From NCBI GenBank assembly GCA_000969725.1, contig JXSR01S073150.1: DNA of 24,430 nucleotides; one strand, written 5' to 3'. The notes beneath the pieces were generated by a model that saw only the letters and a list, made by a program, of their open reading frames with translations, was not told where the DNA came from and made no database searches. The stretch comes from Ophiothrix spiculata. Lineage: Eukaryota; Echinodermata; Ophiuroidea; Amphilepidida; Ophiotrichidae. Made by a program: the position numbers and the translations under genes. Below are positions 1 to 11,100 of the stretch, piece after piece; positions within the stretch are counted from its first letter, which is position 1, and every line of letters starts with the position of its first letter.

Positions 1-300
1 TGTTTCGGTCAACGAAATCATGTATATCGATTATAAAACCAGTGTACGTTATCCGTACGTTTCGTGATGTGTGACAGAGCCCTTAGAAGTAAGTTCAATA
101 CGTTATTCACACGGTTGTATCCGGTATGTATACGTTCAATTCGTTATCTATACCCGGTCGTATCCATACGGTGGTGTCCTTATGGGACGTTCAGTATTTG
201 AAACTAATATGTTTGGGGTTCTACTGAGTGATGTGTGACTGAGCCTAAACAAAAAATGCTAAAGTGCGATCGTTTTGGGATAAATAATACCCATAAAAAG
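1..300. repeat. Degenerate tandem repeat rich in CGTA/CGTT
   Basis: GTGATGTGTGAC[AT]GAGCC occurs at 64-82 and 228-246. A unit of the type CGTTAT..(A)TA.CCGGT.GTATCC recurs about 44 bp apart near 100-170. The stretch keeps many CG dinucleotides (CGTA, CGTT, ACGG) unlike the DNA to its right. It looks like the edge of a decayed satellite or transposon continuing left of the window. I cannot assign a family. Confidence 0.4.
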
Positions 301-334
301 GACAAGGATGAAAAATAAAACTCTTTTCGACGAC

Positions 335-385
335 AGGGTTCAAAGCATTAGGCTTAACAGTTTAAAGCATTAGGCTTCATAATTT
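335..385. repeat. Short direct repeat, AAAGCATTAGGCTT
   Basis: AAAGCATTAGGCTTMA occurs twice about 23 bp apart (around 341 and 364). This is a minor local duplication in noncoding AT-rich DNA. Confidence 0.5.
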
Positions 386-728
386 AACTCTGATCGTCAA
401 AATCTCTTCCAACATAACATATGTGTATGGAGAAGTACATTCCTTTCAAATTTACATTAAAACATTTTTTATGAGACAAATGTCTTCCAAACTGCATTTA
501 CAAAAAACCTTCGATTTTCAAGAAAAATATAATTTTTACCAAATGCAATGATTCTTTATCCTTTTCTTTCCCTTTTCTTTTATTCCAGACGATATCAAGA
601 TTAATTTCATGTCTGACTATAGAAAATAACATCAATTTAAAGTAGTAAAATTATTTACATTCGGGATCACTAACATTCAATTCTTGAATTTCTCAACAGT
701 ATTTTACAGAATAAAACTGCGCAATCTA

Positions 729-1399
729 TATAAACACCTCACAAAAGATAAGTCAACACTTAGTCTGACCCCCGTAAATCCAAGTAAGAGCCCTCAAAGT
801 CCAACGATATTGACATATATGAAAAATATGGAATCTCAGCTAAATTTTGACCCCAAATTTGACATCAAAAACCATTACCATCATTTTACACTAGCCGTTT
901 GAAAAATCTACCTCAATTTTCATTTCTCACTTTTTTGGTATACCCACAGTGTAATAGAGCATCACCACAATGCCTAGTGGAATCGATAAATGATCAGTGT
1001 TTTTTCATTTTGGGAAGAGTACAGAGCTGCTGTGCCGATCTTAAGTGTTTTACCAACTTACACATGTAATTATCCTTTTGGATACAATTGGTTTGACTTT
1101 GCACAGCAGGTCTGTACTCACAGAAAAACACTGATCGTCTATAAATTCCACTAGACATTGTGGTGATGCTCTATTACACTGCGGGTATACCCAAAATGTG
1201 AGAAATGAAAATTGAGGTAGATTTTTCAAACGGCTAGTGTAAAATGATGGTAATGATTTTTGATGTCAAATTTGGGGTAAAAATTTAGCTGAGATTCCAT
1301 ATTTTTCATATATGTCAATATCGTTGTACTTTGAGGGCTCTTACTTGGATTTATGGGGGTCAGACTAAGTGTTCACTTATCTTTTGTGAGGTGTTTATA
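729..1399. mobile_element. Fold-back (long inverted repeat) element, 671 bp
   Basis: The arms 729-1035 and 1101-1399 are near-complete reverse complements: TATAAACACCTCACAAAAGA on the left pairs with its complement ending at 1399, and GCTGCTGTGC at 1026-1035 with GCACAGCAG at 1101. The loop is only 65 bp. Mismatches are scattered singles and small indels. This is the structure of a non-autonomous fold-back or MITE-type DNA element. I see no clear target duplication and no coding capacity. The small open frames inside it are by-products of the arms. Confidence 0.85.
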
Positions 1400-2240
1400 A
1401 TGGCTCAGAATATGTCGATAAAAATGAAGGCAAAAACAAATAAACAACTGAGCAAAAAACACTTGATCATCATTCCAATACAAACTATTTTGGTGGTAAA
1501 AGGGTACCTACCGTACCTTGCCCAAACCATGAGCATGGTACAAACTGAAACCTTGAAATGCTTTTAATAATTTCCAATATTGGTCTTCACACATATAACA
1601 TTTATAACACGTTGCAATTTGCATCCATTTAATTTATTACATCTCTACTAATATATTTAAAACGTCTGTGATATTATTTACCGGAGGTTAGTAACATATT
1701 GACCAAGACATACTTTGTTATTTTGTGGACAATTTTATTAGAAATTTTTCTCATGGCATTTGATTTTTTTATCTTGGTGAAAAGTTTCATTTTATATTGA
1801 CAATTTCATCTCAAATTTTTAGACAGTGTAATATGTTATGATGATGAAGAAATGTTTCAAGAGTAGGTACAATTGTTATAATATTATTTTTCATGCTAAA
1901 AGTAAAAATCTGTCCGAAATTATCAGATATTCAGTTTTCTCAAAATACAGAAATTCATTCCGGTTCTTGATGTAATATGCTGGCTTTTCGTGTGTAAAAA
2001 AAAATATGTAAACACTCAAGGTCATTAGACATTTCAAATGGTATATTCTTCTCTTCCAGAAGTTTAATTAGCTTTATTTTCGGCTGGATTGTTAGATCGT
2101 GGATTGTAATAGAAACAAAAGGAACCTAACGCCTCTTTTTAAATAATAAACGGGAATCGCATTTATGAAAATACATGTATGAAAATATTTACAAGAAAAG
2201 GTAGCGCTTTCAAGATTGTAAATTGTATTTGCGTGAAATT

Positions 2241-2279
2241 CAAACAAACAAACAAACAAAAAACAAACAAGCAAAAACA
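2241..2279. repeat. (CAAA)n microsatellite
   Basis: Imperfect CAAA/ACAAA run with interruptions (AAAAAAC, AAGC). Confidence 0.8.
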
Positions 2280-2750
2280 TTCTTGGGAGGTCAAAGTGTG
2301 CATGGACATCTGGACCTTAATATGATCCCATGAAAACCATGTTTTTACCATATTCAGTAAGATCCATGACTACGGAATTGTAGCTAAATGTATCACCTGT
2401 TTTTCCATCTTCCATTTTAAATTGAAATCATGGCGGATGCTGTTGCTACAGCAACGCATTCATTGAATATTAATGATAATATCGATTTGAATTCATTTTT
2501 ATTCTCTAATTGAATTCAACATTACATACCATTCCATTAAAGGGCTTTAATTAAACCATCAGATATGGAATTAACGTAGGTATAGGCAATTAATAGATTT
2601 CCTGTTCTGTCAATTGCGGATATTATAAACTATAGCTTGACATGCATGTGATTTGAAAATATTATTGCAGATTCCATTGCTGCACTTTGGAAAACAGTTC
2701 TAATGCTGCCCTATTATGAAAACTCCAAAACATGATGCAGGTACTCTTTA

Positions 2751-3037
2751 GGGACGCACCATTAGACTTCAAGGGGGGGGGGAGCAGGAAGTTTGGGTTA
2801 GGACAAGTTTTTTTTTTTCTCCAGCCTGGCAGGGAAAGGGTTTTTTTTTTAGTGTCTGATGAGGCAAAGTTTTTTTATTTTTAGTTGTAGATGGGGCAAG
2901 TTTCCACTCCCCAGTGGGTCAAGTTTTTTTTTCTCCTGGTGTGGGTCAAGTTTTTTTTTTTCATCTTTGGGTGGGTCAAGTTTTTTTTTTTTCAAAAAAC
3001 TTCCTGCTCCCCCCCTTGAAGTCTAATGGTGCGTCCC
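2751..3037. mobile_element. PIF/Harbinger-like MITE, TTA-flanked, with internal G-run/T-run units
   Basis: Terminal inverted repeats of about 40 bp start GGGACGCACCATTAGACTTC on the left and end with the exact complement at 3037. TTA stands directly outside both ends (2748-2750 and 3038-3040), the 3-bp TWA target duplication typical of PIF/Harbinger. The body is 287 bp with no coding potential. It holds four to five repeats of a unit like GGGTCAAG followed by 9-12 T, and the left terminal repeat carries a run of ten G. Superfamily rests on the duplication length and the GGG start. Confidence 0.75.
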
Positions 3038-3989
3038 TTAAAGGTCTATACTTATATGCCGATTTGTTTTAATAACCGAAAGAAGTTCCACATTTGAATC
3101 ATAGACCATCAAAATGTGACATATATAGTAAAACGGTTTGAGAATCGCTAGGATAAACTTGCAATAATTTAACAAAATGTTTTTAAATGTAACTCAGAAA
3201 CGACAATTTTGAAAAAAACAACGAAATTATATATATATTGCTAGAAGCTAAAATGTGTGATCTTGACAAAAGATACGAAAATAGTATGTGTTGTCAAAAA
3301 TATGAAAAAGCATGCAATAAAAAGTGCTTTAGTACATTTGTTTTAGAAACCAGAAACATAAAATGCAAGGGGATCAATGTTTTTATTTCCATTTTAATGC
3401 TAAAATGATGCTAAAAATAGGTCAAATAATAATTCCTAACTAAAAATCTCTTTTTAACAAACATTTGAACCATTTGTTGTCAACATTTCATTATTGTTGG
3501 TAGCACATCATGTGAACATGGTTTGTGGTTCAATTTTCCAAATAAGTGAGAAGAATTGGAAATAATTTTTTAACAAGTAATCCAGCAACCCGATTTCCAA
3601 GTTGTTTTCGCCAGGTGTCATGTCAAGCTGAACAGAATTATTATTTTAAGTAAGAACTAAAAATAGTATTAAGTCGTACGATTCATTTAAATATGTTTCC
3701 TGTGAATATACTTGCTTTGATTGATTGCTACCACTTAAGGGACAATAAAATAAATGTTATGTTTCTCGTCCAGGTTTTTGAAAAAAGAAAAGAATGGCTT
3801 CTGTTTTTTATTTTTCTATAAAAAAATCCCCTCTTTTCGTTTTTCAAAATTCTAAAACTATTCTATTTAACTGTATTTAGCACGATATTCAATTATATTT
3901 TTAAATTATTTATTTTACATATTATGTAGGAGAGTTGGGTCCCCAAAAGGTGACAATACTCCTCTGAAGTGCATCATTACACATTTACC

Positions 3990-4030
3990 ACCCCAAAAAA
4001 TAAATAAATAATAATAATAATAATAAAAAT
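3990..4030. repeat. (TAAA)n/(TAA)n microsatellite
   Basis: AAATAAATAAATAATAATAA-type run in noncoding DNA. Confidence 0.85.
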
Positions 4031-4297
4031 CGAAGAAAAGTTGTTGAAAATGTGCAAAATAAGGAAGAATTGAAGAATCTTCAAAAACTAAAGTCCACGG
4101 GGACGAGAAACAAATCTTGTTTTACCTAGCCTAATCAGTTAATCTTATTTCGTTAATATGTTATAAAGGGAAATAAGTTAAATAAACCCAATGACTTTCT
4201 TTTGACGTGCAGTATGTTTTTATACATATTTCTATCCCATTTGCTTTCTCAATTCAAGATCAAAAGTTTGGTGCAACAAGTCTTTGTTATCTAATAG

Positions 4298-4572
4298 GGT
4301 CAGTCTATACTTCTTATGAGCTTCCAAATATTTGGTGCAGCAAGTCTATTATAATCTAATATATAATTCCAGTGCATTTTCTAATAATAACGGAGGCTTG
4401 GTGATGAAAAATCATGACACCACACTTGAGGAGTATTTAAAATCAAATGTTTGGTGGTTTACAACACCAAGCATCTGTTGTTGATTATAGATGATGTATT
4501 GGAATCAATGTAATGACAAAGACTTGTTGCACCAAATATTTGATAGCTAAAAAAGAAGTATAGACTGATCAT
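4298..4572. mobile_element. Fold-back element, 275 bp
   Basis: GGTCAGTCTATACTTCTT at the left pairs with AAGAAGTATAGACTGATC at the right. CCAAATATTTGGTGCAGCAA pairs with the complementary copy near 4525-4548. The centre near 4435 has ACCAAG/CTTGGT matches. Arms are imperfect, with indels. A shifted copy of the left-arm motif TTTGGTGCAACAAGTCTTTG also lies at 4266, just outside. Confidence 0.6.
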
Positions 4573-4586
4573 GTATCTACGATGTA

Positions 4587-4631
4587 ACTCCAATATATTT
4601 TCTAATAGTAACGGAGGGTTGGTGATGAACA
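4587..4631. repeat. Direct repeat of the fold-back left arm (4363-4406)
   Basis: CTCCAATATATTTTCTAATA then GTAACGGAGGGTTGGTGATG here resembles 4363-4406 at roughly 85-90%. It suggests two overlapping copies of one repeat family, one inserted in or next to the other. Confidence 0.6.
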
Positions 4632-5015
4632 GTTCAGAATGGTGTACTGAATACAGAGGCATAATAATACCTTCGCAAGCGTGGGGTCTAAACACATGAT
4701 CATAACCAGATATAACCGCATGGATTAGACTCAGAGACATACTGCTCAGAGAAAAGTGCGCTTTGACTGGCATATGCTAAGCACCAACCGTGAATTGCAA
4801 GCCAAGTCACTGTGGAAGTCCGAAATAGATTAGCTTAGATTCCAAACTCTGCAGGACATGGATGAATCTGCCACAGCAAAGTATGAAAGATTCATCAAGG
4901 CCAACAAGGAAGCCTGTCAGAAATTTGTTCCAATCAAGAGGAGAGGTAAGAGGGCAAAATTTTCAGAAGACCCACGGGTATGTAAAGCCAGAGAGGAGTA
5001 ATCAGAGCATATTAA

Positions 5016-5670
5016 GGGAGGTCGGAGCCTCACAATCCCTAAAAATTGTTTTTATCATAACTTGAAAACTAATAAAGTAAACTACATAAATGTATTCATT
5101 TTTAGAAAGGAAATTTTACAAGGAATCCATTTATAGCATCAAATTCAAATTCTAAGAACTCGCTTTTTAGAAACTCACCAAAAACGAGTTATTTTGCCAA
5201 CATTTTTTGAACAAGCTTAAAAAAAGTATTATTGGGCAAAAATCTTCCAAAATGGGTAAAAATAATCTAAATCAATAGTTCTAGGGACTGTTTTCTCAAA
5301 TTTTTGATTAACTTCTTAGTTTTCAAAAAATGGCCAAAAATCATGATTTTTAGAAAAAATGAATTTTTGGCCTATTCAGACCAGCATTTTCAAAAGTAGG
5401 GGATTAAACAAAAAATTGAGAAAACATTCCCTAGAACCATCGAAATAGATGACTTATACCAATTTTTTAACATTTTGGCCAACTTAGATTTTTTCTAGGC
5501 TTGTTCAAAATTTTTTAGCAAAATAACTGGTTTTTGGTGAGTTACTAAAAAACGAGTTCTTGAATCAAGAATCCCCTTTCTAAAAATGTATACTTTTATA
5601 TAGTTTACTTCATTAGTTTTCAAGTTATGATCAAACTAAATTTTCAGAAATCATGAGGCTCCGACCTCCC
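5016..5670. mobile_element. Fold-back DNA element inserted in the retrotransposon, 655 bp
   Basis: GGGAGGTCGGAGCCTCA at the left end is matched by TGAGGCTCCGACCTCCC at the right end. Much of the interior is also symmetrical (for example AACTTGAAAACTAAT/ATTAGTTTTCAAGTT, and ACTCACCAAAAACGAGTTAT against its complement at about 5520-5550). The axis is near 5343, at a TTTTTGGCC-type self-complement. Flanks are TAA on the left and TGA on the right, a possible degraded 3-bp duplication. It has no coding capacity. It interrupts the linker of the retrotransposon, so it is younger. Confidence 0.8.
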
Positions 5671-5881
5671 TGAAGATTACCAACAGAGTACATCTGAGGA
5701 AGACCACCTACAGTACTCAACAGCAAAACATGAGAGAGGCTTATGAAGAAGACCTCAACAACAAGATACAGGAAGTGGAATTGGCACATGTAAACAGCAA
5801 ATATGGGCAGAGCTGGAAACTCATACCAAAATAACTGGTAGAAAATCATCAAAGAAAAGGCAGCTAAAAGGAAACACTCAG

Positions 5882-6039
5882 CATGTGAGAGTCATGTGAT
5901 AAAAAGAGCTGAAAATAGTGACAAAATGCAAAAATAGGCTGAAAATGAAAGAAAAAGCTCAAATTATGACTCTTTTGAAGGCATTAACACTGATTAAAAA
6001 AACCGAAATCAGCTTAAAAGCTGCACTCTCACACCCCTG
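5882..6039. mobile_element. hAT-like MITE family A, copy 1 (158 bp)
   Basis: Body shared with 15403-15557 and 15703-15856: GAGCTGAAAATAGTGACAAA, AGGCTGAAAATGAAAGAAAA, ATTATGACTCTTTTGAAGGC, then CTCTCACACCCCTG at the right end. The left end is damaged (CATGTGAGAG instead of CAGGGGTGTGAGAG). A perfect 6-bp duplication ACTCAG flanks it (5876-5881 and 6040-6045). It sits inside the retrotransposon, so it post-dates that insertion. Confidence 0.9.
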
Positions 6040-6048
6040 ACTCAGAAG

Positions 6049-6686
6049 GAGGGATTTTAAAATTGGTACAATCACTTCAAGGGCATTCTTGGTATACCCC
6101 AAAACATTGGTGAAGAGGATGAGACGATTCAACCAATTTCACAGAATTTCAACATCATGGAAGATCCCTTTGAGGAGTACGAGAGAACAAAAAATGCTCT
6201 TGTAGAAGGCAATAGTTGTTGTGAGGACAACATACCATCGGAAGTACTTAAAAGGTGTGACCTTCATGACCTCATCCTGGCTTCCTGCAATGAGGCACTA
6301 TACATCACATCCATTCCTAAGTCCAGCAACCTTTGCCAGGGAGGGAATTACCAGGAATTAACCTCTGCTCCATTGTGACCAAGACCTACAATCGTTTGAT
6401 CTTGTATAGGATAAGACCAAAACTTGATGAATACTTGCAAGGTAATCAAAATGGATTTCGAGTTGGAAAGACAACTGTTGGGCACATTCATTGACTTCAA
6501 AAAGGCATTTAACACCATCCATCTAGGCAAAATGCTTAACATCCTTAAAGCCTTTGGTATCCCTGATCTGCTTGTAAATGCAATAGCTAGAATGTATGAT
6601 AACAAGGCAGAAGTAAGAAACAGAGCAGTTTGACATTTCTGGTTGGTGTTCTCCAAGGAGACAGCCTCAAACCATATTTCTTTGTA
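6049..6686 (+). pseudogene. Reverse transcriptase pseudogene fragment, fingers and palm
   Basis: Reads WYNHFKGILGIP, then EVLKRCDLHDLI, a GGNYQELTS block (the R-P/G-I-S-L type motif, degraded), NQNGFRVGKTTVG, the catalytic motif-A region FIDFKKAFNTIH (the Asp of DFKKAF at 6493-6510) and VLQGDSLKPYFFV (motif B). RT polymerises cDNA on the nicked target. The reading frame shifts after GGNYQEL and again around TTVG, where about 20 residues normally separating NGFR from motif A are missing. It is interrupted at 6686 by a TA-flanked MITE. Confidence 0.85.
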
Positions 6687-7007
6687 CAGTGCAACCTCTT
6701 TTATCCAACCTCATTTATACGGATTGCTCTGTTATCCGGCTGAATAATTTCTAAAGAAATCATATTTTGTCATTGCCTATTATCATGATTTAATGCATTT
6801 GAAGGACATTTTTGTAATTTTTACCTTCAAAAAGTGCTTACAAAGTTTTTTCACACATTATATCACTTCTCATTGACTATTTTATGTTACACCAATTTAA
6901 AGGCTTATGGTGTTAAGGCAGATTTACACACAATTCTCTTATCGGAATTTTTCACTTATCCGGCCATTGTTTGTTCCCATCATGTCCGGATAAAAGAGGT
7001 TGCACTG
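6687..7007. mobile_element. pogo/Tigger-like (Tc1/mariner superfamily) MITE, 321 bp
   Basis: Terminal inverted repeats CAGTGCAACCTCTTTTATCC (left) and GGATAAAAGAGGTTGCACTG (right) are perfect over 20 bp. TA lies immediately outside each end (6685-6686 and 7008-7009). The inner TTATCCGG/CCGGATAA motifs recur near both ends. CAGT starts and TA duplication are typical of Tc1/mariner-pogo. There is no transposase. It splits the RT pseudogene between motifs B and C. Confidence 0.92.
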
Positions 7008-7009
7008 TA

Positions 7010-7735
7010 TATAACAGGACACGACTTAGCCCTTCGAACAGCAATAGATGTCAATGAAGATTTGGGATTCCAACTAGCTAAGAGAAGAAGCAGAAGAATA
7101 GGTCCAATGTGTATCATAGATCTTGACTTTGCTGATGATATTGCTCTGCTATCAGAGCAGATCCACCAAGCTCAAGAACTACTCCAGAGAGTTCAAACTT
7201 CAGTATGCAAAATGGGTCTCAAATTGCAAAATCAATACTGGGAAAACAAAATTCATCATCATGGCCTTCGACCAGAAAGAGAACGTATGCATAAAAACAA
7301 CTGATGACTTAAAGCTAGAAGTAAAAGATTCAGGTTCTTGGAGCCCAGTAGTAGATGTACAAAGGTTGAAGGTAGCTGCTTGCCAGGCCTGTAACAAGAT
7401 GGCAAATATCTGGAAGTCATTCTTAACTAGACAGCTTAATGAATACCAAATCATGTCAACAGAAGAGTCAGTACTGCTCTACGGGTGTGACAGCTGGACT
7501 CTGACCCTAAGCATGAAAAGCTGGTGTAGATGGGTGCTACACCAGAATGCTAAGGGTAGCATTCAACATCCACTGGAAGCAGCACGTCAACAACAGTGAA
7601 CTCTATGAGAAGCTTCCCAAAGTCTCAGACAAGATCTGAGAATGCAGATGGAGATTTGCTCTAGAAGGAATGAAATTGTATCTAAACTTCTACAATGGGT
7701 ACCAATGCATTGTTCAAGAAAAGCTGGCTGGTTAG
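7010..7735 (+). pseudogene. Reverse transcriptase pseudogene fragment, palm motif C and thumb
   Basis: Continues the same RT after the MITE: LALRTAIDVNEDLGFQLAKR, RSRRIGPMCIIDLDFADDIA with the catalytic FADD at 7128-7139, then QAQELLQRVQTSVCKMGLKL. After a frameshift it reads SWSPVVDVQRLKVAACQACN, KMANIWKSFLTRQ and ESVLLYGCDSWTL (7465-7503), then a C-terminal piece CYTRMLRVAFNIHWKQHV and RNEIVSKLLQWVPMH. Asp-Asp is intact, but the frame is broken at least three times and a TGA stop follows LPKVSDKI. The host-side boundary is near 7735. Confidence 0.85.
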
Positions 7736-7875
7736 GTGTGAATGGTCATATATGTACCATAATATAGGCAAAATAATATACCAAATGGAAATTTTAGCGC
7801 AGCATCATCAAATTTCAGGAACAAAATTTTTAATATGATTCCAAAGTTCCTCTTTACAAGACATTCCAAATATGT

Positions 7876-8034
7876 GTCCCACCGCGGCAAAAGGATGCCG
7901 TTGTCGGCTCGTACATGTTGCTTATTGTAGCATATCTGATGTATACAACTATGTATACAACTAGTATACATATGATATGCTACAATGAGCTACATGTAGG
8001 AGACGACAACTGCATCCTTTTGCCGCGGCGGGAA
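7876..8034. repeat. Long palindrome centred at about 7955
   Basis: CCGCGGCAAAAGGATGC (7882-7898) pairs perfectly with GCATCCTTTTGCCGCGG (8012-8028). Inward, GTTGTCG/CGACAAC, TACATGTTGC/GCTACATGTA and ATTGTAGCATATC/GATATGCTACAAT continue the match to a GTATAC-rich centre. It is probably a fold-back MITE. Weaker symmetry continues outward to about 7840 and 8070. No target duplication was found. Confidence 0.75.
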
Positions 8035-8159
8035 ACATATGGTGTCATTTCAAAGCTTGAATTATGTCTCTTGCAGGAGGGTCAATTTATGCTAACAAGG
8101 GATCTAAATTATATTCTTTTACCATTCTACAAAATGATAAATATTTGAATAATATACGG

Positions 8160-11100
8160 GGACACTTGTTAATTGTGCACTTTACAATTCCCTATATCAG
8201 GTATATCTCAATTCAGTCATAAATACTCACAGGTTTTCATGACAATAGTGATAAAACTATACGACATATTTAGTGTACTTTGTAAAACTTTTCCTTTATT
8301 CAGTTGTCAATAACGATAACATTCATTAGCATCATCGGTCACACCATAGTCATCTATTTAAAAAATTTGAACACTGTATATATCTCAGGACCAAACACTA
8401 CTGATAACCATGTTTGAATTCCCAACTGGTAATAACGACATATCCGAATCCAGTCGTCCAATTCAACTACCTATTTTCTGAATGTACATCGCCTTTACCA
8501 TTGAGTTATTCCATACAAACATACAGATATGGCTAAAAATACTTTGATAATGGTTCAGAAATAGAATATGATGGTTTGGTGAACTTTTGGAGTACAGAAA
8601 TAAATTAATTCAAAGAATTTGTCAGGTAGAAAACAATGGAATTGGACGAGTGGATATGGTATATAGAATTGGACCTGACATTTTTTAAAGAATAAATACA
8701 TAAATAAATGTCAGCAAATGGAAGGCTTTGTGTATTTCTAACCAAATTGACATACATTATCAAGTTTCAAATTAATGGATAAATTCAGTATCATCCCCAA
8801 ACCTTTTCTCAAACCATTTTGATATAATAGGTTTTTGGAAAATTTGAAGTCTTGGCAGTAAGAATGGCAGCTTGCAAAGATCAATTGTTCAATTTACCCA
8901 AACGTAATAATCATGATTTACATTTCCTTTCATTATTAATTGTCGTTTCAACATTTTCAAATTTTCTTTATGAGTAGATTCAATTCAAAACTAAAATTTG
9001 TTTTGATTTATGTTTAAGTTTCAAAAACAAAACTTGACCTCTTTCCTGGAAAATCATAAACATAGATATATTTAACTCTAGATGGTAAGACCACATGCTG
9101 AGGCATTCAGAGCGTGGGCTCAGCGAAGGACCCCATGCACTTTTATATGCGTGTGCGTTGCTTAACATCACACTCACTGTGTCACACACGTGGCCAGTGC
9201 AGCGGTAAAATGGCATGCGCGTGGAAGTGAGTTTAAATTTGTTGTTATTGCAAAGATTCTCGAGTCTAGGTGAGGCTGGTAAGATGACAAAATATTGACA
9301 AATATTTTGTCTTCATTTTGAAAAAAGGTAAAAATTCAGTTAATTTTAGTTGTGTCATAATTATCTTGGCTGTTTAGTTGTTCATTTTGATTTATTGATG
9401 TGCAAATGTAGTGCTGTAAATTCAGTAAAACACAGAAAATTGGTCACAAGTGAGAGACAAGATGGCGGTTCTGAAAAAAGGCTTATCGGGAGGTATGCAA
9501 ATTTTTTGAATAAATTTGTGTTTTATTTTAATACAACAGTCGCTACAAAGTTCATTTTCGGCTCAAAATCGTCCTTTACTGAAAACACGCCAGCAAAGGA
9601 ACCATCGCCAAACGGTTTTTTGTGGGGTTTCAATGGGGTTCTAGGTAATTTTTTTTCTTCGACGGTTCAGGCCGGAGGGCTTAGCATCATGCATACTCTT
9701 GGAGAATATCCGCATTCGCCACATCAACATGGAAAACAAAAGTCTAGTTTTTTACTTTTCTGAAGGTTTCTTTCTATCAGAATTTTCACCAAATTTAGTA
9801 CTTGTTGCATTCATTGAACAAACCATGCGAAAATCATTTGCATATAAAATTTTGTCCAATGCATCATTTACGATAAAAAAGACGTGAATTTTTCAGAACA
9901 CAAAGCTTGCAGAAGATTTGTAATAATTGCAAAATATCCAAGATAGTTGTGATGCATAGCATCTTAAATTCTTGGGTTCTCCAAATTGTTGAAAAGTAGA
10001 TACAACTTTGTGGCACTAAAACCTCGAAATCATGTCACAATGTTGACAAATATTTTAACACTTTATCCCCTTAATGCAGACTGGGAAATATGGTGGTATC
10101 AATGTGTCCCAAGCATAACAAAGAATATTTGTGAGAAAAAGGGCAGTCAAAATAAGAAATGGATGGAATCTAAAGAATAACTACACAAAAATGGCTAAAT
10201 AGCAAAAAAACCCTCATAATTACAAAAATCTCAAATAGATCAGGACCGTGACATGACCGACAATATGTTTCAAATTACTACATAAAAGTGTACACACATA
10301 TAGATACCATTATGGGCAGAAATATCAACCTGTACAAGAATTCTTACAATTACAAAATGGAAACATTATATATAAGCACACACAAACAATTGGATTTCCC
10401 ATTTGAAAACGCACCCGAAGTGGAAGATTTTGGAATTTCAACTAAAAATCAAGGGCTGGCATTTCTTTTTTGGGGTGTGTCCAAAATTTACTAGAGGGCA
10501 GGGTCTTAGTCTTTTTGACATGAAAACTATTTCATTGAAAATAGGGGGTAACAAAATAATGAAGGCATGCTGGTGTGGAGAAAACTGCTAGTATTTAATG
10601 AAATCACAACATTTTGGGTCCTATAATTAACAAACTTCCAAAGCACGCACGGAGCACATAACCCCCTCAGACCCTTAGTAGCAACTATGGGTTGTGTTGG
10701 TATGGAGGTCATAATTTTTACAGCTCTTGGATGGAGGGGGTGTCATGAAAAAACAGCCACATTTTTCTTTATTTTGGGACTATCTCTTTAAATAAAATGC
10801 CAGCCCCCTCTCTGTAATTTAGCCATTCCAAATCTAGACAATTTTCAGAGGACAGCAGTTGAATAGTTTAATATATTTTGGAAATTCACAATTTCAGTTA
10901 TCACAAATCCAAATTCAGTCAATTTTAGAAAGAATTGCAAAATATTAAGTACAATGCAAACAATAAATCACAGCATTTCCATGTGAAATCCAAATTCAAA
11001 TTCCACCTGGAAATTTCAGCTCACATGTAGCTTTAGACTAAAATCTTCCACCGGTAGGATACATTTCAGATGGACTAGCCTAATAATGCTATCCACAGAA

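Larger units (their letters stand above)
4800..7735 (+). mobile_element. Decayed non-LTR retrotransposon (RTE-type reverse transcriptase), split by three later insertions
   Basis: Fragments in several frames line up in order with one non-LTR polyprotein: the linker before the RT (MDESATAKYERFIKANKEAC at 4857-4916), a second linker piece (5674-5875), the RT region (6049-6686) and the RT C-terminus and thumb (7010-7735). Stops, frameshifts and a deletion between NGFRVGKTTVG and FIDFKKAF make it non-functional. Removing the insertions at 5016-5670, 5882-6039 and 6687-7007 restores co-linearity. The endonuclease domain is not recognisable upstream of 4800, so the copy is 5'-truncated or too decayed. 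The clade is inferred from the wording of the motifs; a jockey/CR1 relative is not excluded. Confidence 0.85.

Noticed and set aside
684..1567. Open frames of 72 and 78 codons as small genes
   Set aside because: They fall on or overlap the arms of the fold-back element and show no protein family signature or low-complexity-free coding bias.
6348..6656. 102-codon minus-strand open frame
   Set aside because: Antisense shadow of the reverse transcriptase pseudogene.
9350..9763. 137-codon open frame as a gene
   Set aside because: No domain, no splice context and no recognisable homology; chance length in AT-rich DNA is plausible.
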